A DNA stretch of 16,776 nucleotides from TWA4 sp034086685 (GTDB lineage Bacteria; Bacillota; Clostridia; Lachnospirales; Lachnospiraceae): the NCBI GenBank assembly GCA_034086685.1, contig JAXDZY010000026.1, positions 1 through 16,776 on the forward strand, in the 5' to 3' direction. Shown here piece after piece: positions 15,183-16,776 of this stretch. Made by a program: the position numbers and the translations under genes. The notes beneath the pieces are model-generated. The model saw only the letters and a program-made list of their open reading frames with translations, searched no databases and was not told the origin of the DNA. Position 1 is the stretch's first letter; each line of letters opens with the position of its first letter.

Positions 15183-16520
15183 TTAAAACCTGATAACCCC
15201 GAATACCAGACCTGCAAACAGACAGACAATGCTGACACCCCAGATCCACAGGAAGCTGGATTTGATATGGTCCTTGATTTCCACTCCTGCAAGACCGGTT
15301 CCAAGGAAAGTTGCAGGAACAACCGGGCTGATGAAGGTTGCACAGTTTCTGCACACAACCATGGCAATGGCAATATGAGCAGGATTTACACCAAATTCAT
15401 TGCCGATACCGATCAGAACCGGAAGCAGACCGAAGAAATAGGAATCCGTGCAGAACATCAGAGTCAGCGGTACGGACAGAACACCGATGATCAGCGGCAG
15501 GAAATGTCCCATGGAATGAGGAATAAACTGAGCAAGCACATTGGCCATGTGAGTCATAATATCACTTTCTTCCAGAACACCCAGGAATACACCGGCTGCC
15601 AGAATGGTGGAGGCCATCATAAGAGCAGGGCCGGAATGAGATTTAATGATCCGGTTCTGAAACTTTGCACCGGGATAATTTACAAACAGAGCAACAGCAG
15701 ATCCGATCATGAAAATATAGTAGGAAGGCATATCCAGAAAGATCAGGCAGATAATCACCACCAGAGTGAGCAGAATATTGAAAATAAAGCGATTGGGTCT
15801 TGCCAGTTCATTTGCCCCGGTTTCCGGCTGATTTTCGAAATCAGCTTCCAAAGCAGCACCCGCTGCACCTGCCACAGTACCGGCACCTCTCTTTTTCTCG
15901 ATATTTCCCCAGATAAATGCTGTAGCAAACGCGATGACAATTCCCACAATCTGCATGGGCAGGATCTGCTGCCATAATTCGTTGGGATCCACACCCAGCA
16001 CAGTTGCCGATCTCATGGTAGGACCGCCCCAGGGCAGCAGATTCATAACACCCATGGCAGTTACACAGATCAGAAGCAGGGTTGTAGGGCGCATGTTCAG
16101 ACGTTTATAGACGGGAAGCATGGCAGGGATGGTAATGAGAAATGTGGATGCGCCGCCGCCGTCCAGATGGCTGATCATGGCGATCACACAGGTCATCAGT
16201 GCAACACCGACCACGTTATTTCCCACTTTTTTCATAAGAGCATTAATAATCCTGTCAAACATCCCCGCATCGGTCATAATACCGAAGAATAATACGGAAA
16301 AGATAAACAGAGCAGCTGTGGAATGAACACCGGCAACACCTGAGCTGATAAATTCACCCATTTCCCCAATGGTAAATGTTCCGGTTGCCACCAGAATGGC
16401 AGCAGTCACTGTAGATACTCCGATAAAGGCCAGTGCAGGGACAGTTACGTTCTTTAACAGCAGCACGATAATCATGATAATCGTGGCAAATCCCAGCACC
16501 GCGAGCATTGTTTCATTCAT
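15183..16520 (-). CDS. CitMHS-family citrate transporter
   Basis: This is a membrane transporter importing citrate, in the CitM/CitH family usually with a divalent metal and/or H+. The 445-residue protein is hydrophobic with about 11-12 segments. It has family-like blocks HLDGGGASTFLI (118-129), NLLPWGGPTMRSATVLGV (160-177) and, near the C-terminus, CRNCATFISPVVPATFLG followed by GLAGVEIKDHIK. I place the start at the ATG at 16520, eight bases after GGAGG. The apparent earlier start at 16535 is a TTG overlapping that ribosome site. The gene precedes the citrate lyase operon, so citrate as substrate is strongly suggested by context. Metal preference cannot be read from the sequence. Confidence 0.9.
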   Translation of the reverse strand: MNETMLAVLGFATIIMIIVLLLKNVTVPALAFIGVSTVTAAILVATGTFTIGEMGEFISSGVAGVHSTAALFIFSVLFFGIMTDAGMFDRIINALMKKVGNNVVGVALMTCVIAMISHLDGGGASTFLITIPAMLPVYKRLNMRPTTLLLICVTAMGVMNLLPWGGPTMRSATVLGVDPNELWQQILPMQIVGIVIAFATAFIWGNIEKKRGAGTVAGAAGAALEADFENQPETGANELARPNRFIFNILLTLVVIICLIFLDMPSYYIFMIGSAVALFVNYPGAKFQNRIIKSHSGPALMMASTILAAGVFLGVLEESDIMTHMANVLAQFIPHSMGHFLPLIIGVLSVPLTLMFCTDSYFFGLLPVLIGIGNEFGVNPAHIAIAMVVCRNCATFISPVVPATFLGTGLAGVEIKDHIKSSFLWIWGVSIVCLFAGLVFGVIRF

Positions 16521-16565
16521 GTTTGATTCCTCCAATTCGTTTTTTATCTTTTTGATGATGTCTTA

Positions 16566-16620
16566 ATCATATCGGAAAAATCTTACAGCCTTCATCATTT
16601 GGTCTTACAGTTTGTTAAGA
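16566..16620 (-). promoter_or_regulatory. Predicted promoter and operator of the citrate transporter gene
   Basis: On the minus strand the near-inverted repeat TCTTAACAAACTGTAAGA spans 16620-16603. A second CTGTAAGA follows at 16588-16581, 22 bases (about two DNA turns) after the first. A TATGAT -10 box (16571-16566) starts 17 bases from the first base of the second CTGTAAGA. The -35 region (TGAAGG) is poor, fitting an activator-dependent promoter. The predicted leader is about 40 bases and ends in GGAGG before the ATG at 16520. The arrangement is repeated before citD. Confidence 0.55.
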
Positions 16621-16652
16621 AACAGCTTAAGAATTATTTACTCAACTTTCCC

Positions 16653-16667
16653 ACCGGCAAAGCCGGT
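16653..16667. other. Small perfect hairpin ACCGGC-AAA-GCCGGT
   Basis: Six bases pair perfectly (16653-16658 with 16662-16667) around an AAA loop. There is no T-run on either side, so it does not look like an ordinary terminator. It separates the predicted transporter promoter from the + strand promoter-like sequence to the right and could be the edge of an inserted element. Function is unknown. Confidence 0.3.
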
Positions 16668-16729
16668 ATAAATGCTTGATTACTCAAACAAAAATCAGTA
16701 TTAAATTGATGTCTTGACATGAAAAAGGC

Positions 16730-16747
16730 ACCAACCTTTGGTATAAT
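16730..16747 (+). promoter_or_regulatory. Extended -10 promoter reading out of the right end
   Basis: The + strand has TGGTATAAT (16739-16747), a consensus extended -10 (TG-n-TATAAT). It overlaps an inverted repeat ACCAA/TTGGT (16730-16742). A TTGACA at 16714-16719 is 22 bases away, too far for a normal -35. The sequence after it is A- and C-rich up to the window end and no start codon with a ribosome site is reached, so the gene it would serve lies outside. The style resembles leader sequences of transposase genes, but this is only an impression. Confidence 0.4.
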
Positions 16748-16776
16748 TGAATCGCCAAAAACAAAACAACCGAAAG

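Noticed and set aside
15267..15977. Long + strand open frame of 236 codons
   Set aside because: It is antisense to the citrate transporter gene. The product is His/Gln/Asn-rich, typical of the reverse complement of a membrane protein gene.
16714..16719. TTGACA as -35 for the TATAAT at 16742
   Set aside because: The spacing is 22 bases, too long for a normal sigma-70 type promoter. The extended -10 motif explains the site better.
1..16776. CRISPR array, rRNA or tRNA genes
   Set aside because: No regularly spaced repeats and no tRNA- or rRNA-like stretches were noticed in the gaps; nearly all bases are accounted for by coding genes.

Overview
The window carries one almost complete anaerobic citrate fermentation locus and, downstream of it, a polyamine-type ABC importer operon. 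Every recognisable gene lies on the minus strand, so the loci read from right to left. Strong AGGAGG-type ribosome sites, AT-leaning base composition, a lipobox-bearing binding protein and a biotin-dependent Na+ pump point to a low-to-mid GC anaerobic Firmicute. A gut Lachnospiraceae-type clostridium is my best guess; this is inferred from gene style and not proven.

Right part (about 16620 down to 4795): a CitMHS-family citrate transporter (16520-15183) is followed after a 174-base gap by a tightly packed run: citD, citE, citF, citG, a 12S-type carboxyltransferase, oadG, a biotin carrier, oadB, an oadA-type 5S carboxyltransferase, citC and citX. Together they encode citrate uptake, citrate lyase (CitDEF), synthesis and attachment of its phosphoribosyl-dephospho-CoA group (CitG, CitX), its acetylation (CitC), and membrane-coupled decarboxylation of the oxaloacetate formed, with Na+ export. 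The expected products are acetate, pyruvate and CO2. No citrate-sensing regulator and no biotin ligase is visible.

The transporter gene and citD each have a similar promoter region: an 18-base inverted repeat opening with TCTTAACAAA, then a CTGTAAG half-site starting exactly 17 bases before a -10 box. This suggests one unidentified activator controls both units. The decarboxylase unit is unusual in having both a 12S-type and a 5S-type carboxyltransferase next to one biotin carrier and one Na+ pump, which resembles transcarboxylase composition.

Middle (4794-4534): a 260-base leader with several inverted repeats ends in a strong hairpin plus T-run just before the ribosome site of potA. The hairpin either ends cit transcription or acts as an attenuator of the importer operon.

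Left part (4533-134): potA, potD, potB, potC and then a half-length EamA/DMT permease gene. The permease appears cut off at base 134, where a different sequence begins. That sequence contains the first 23 codons of a protein (69-1) that looks like a transposase N-terminus. The right end (16650-16776) has a + strand promoter-like sequence reading out of the window, so both ends may lie in mobile or repeated DNA.
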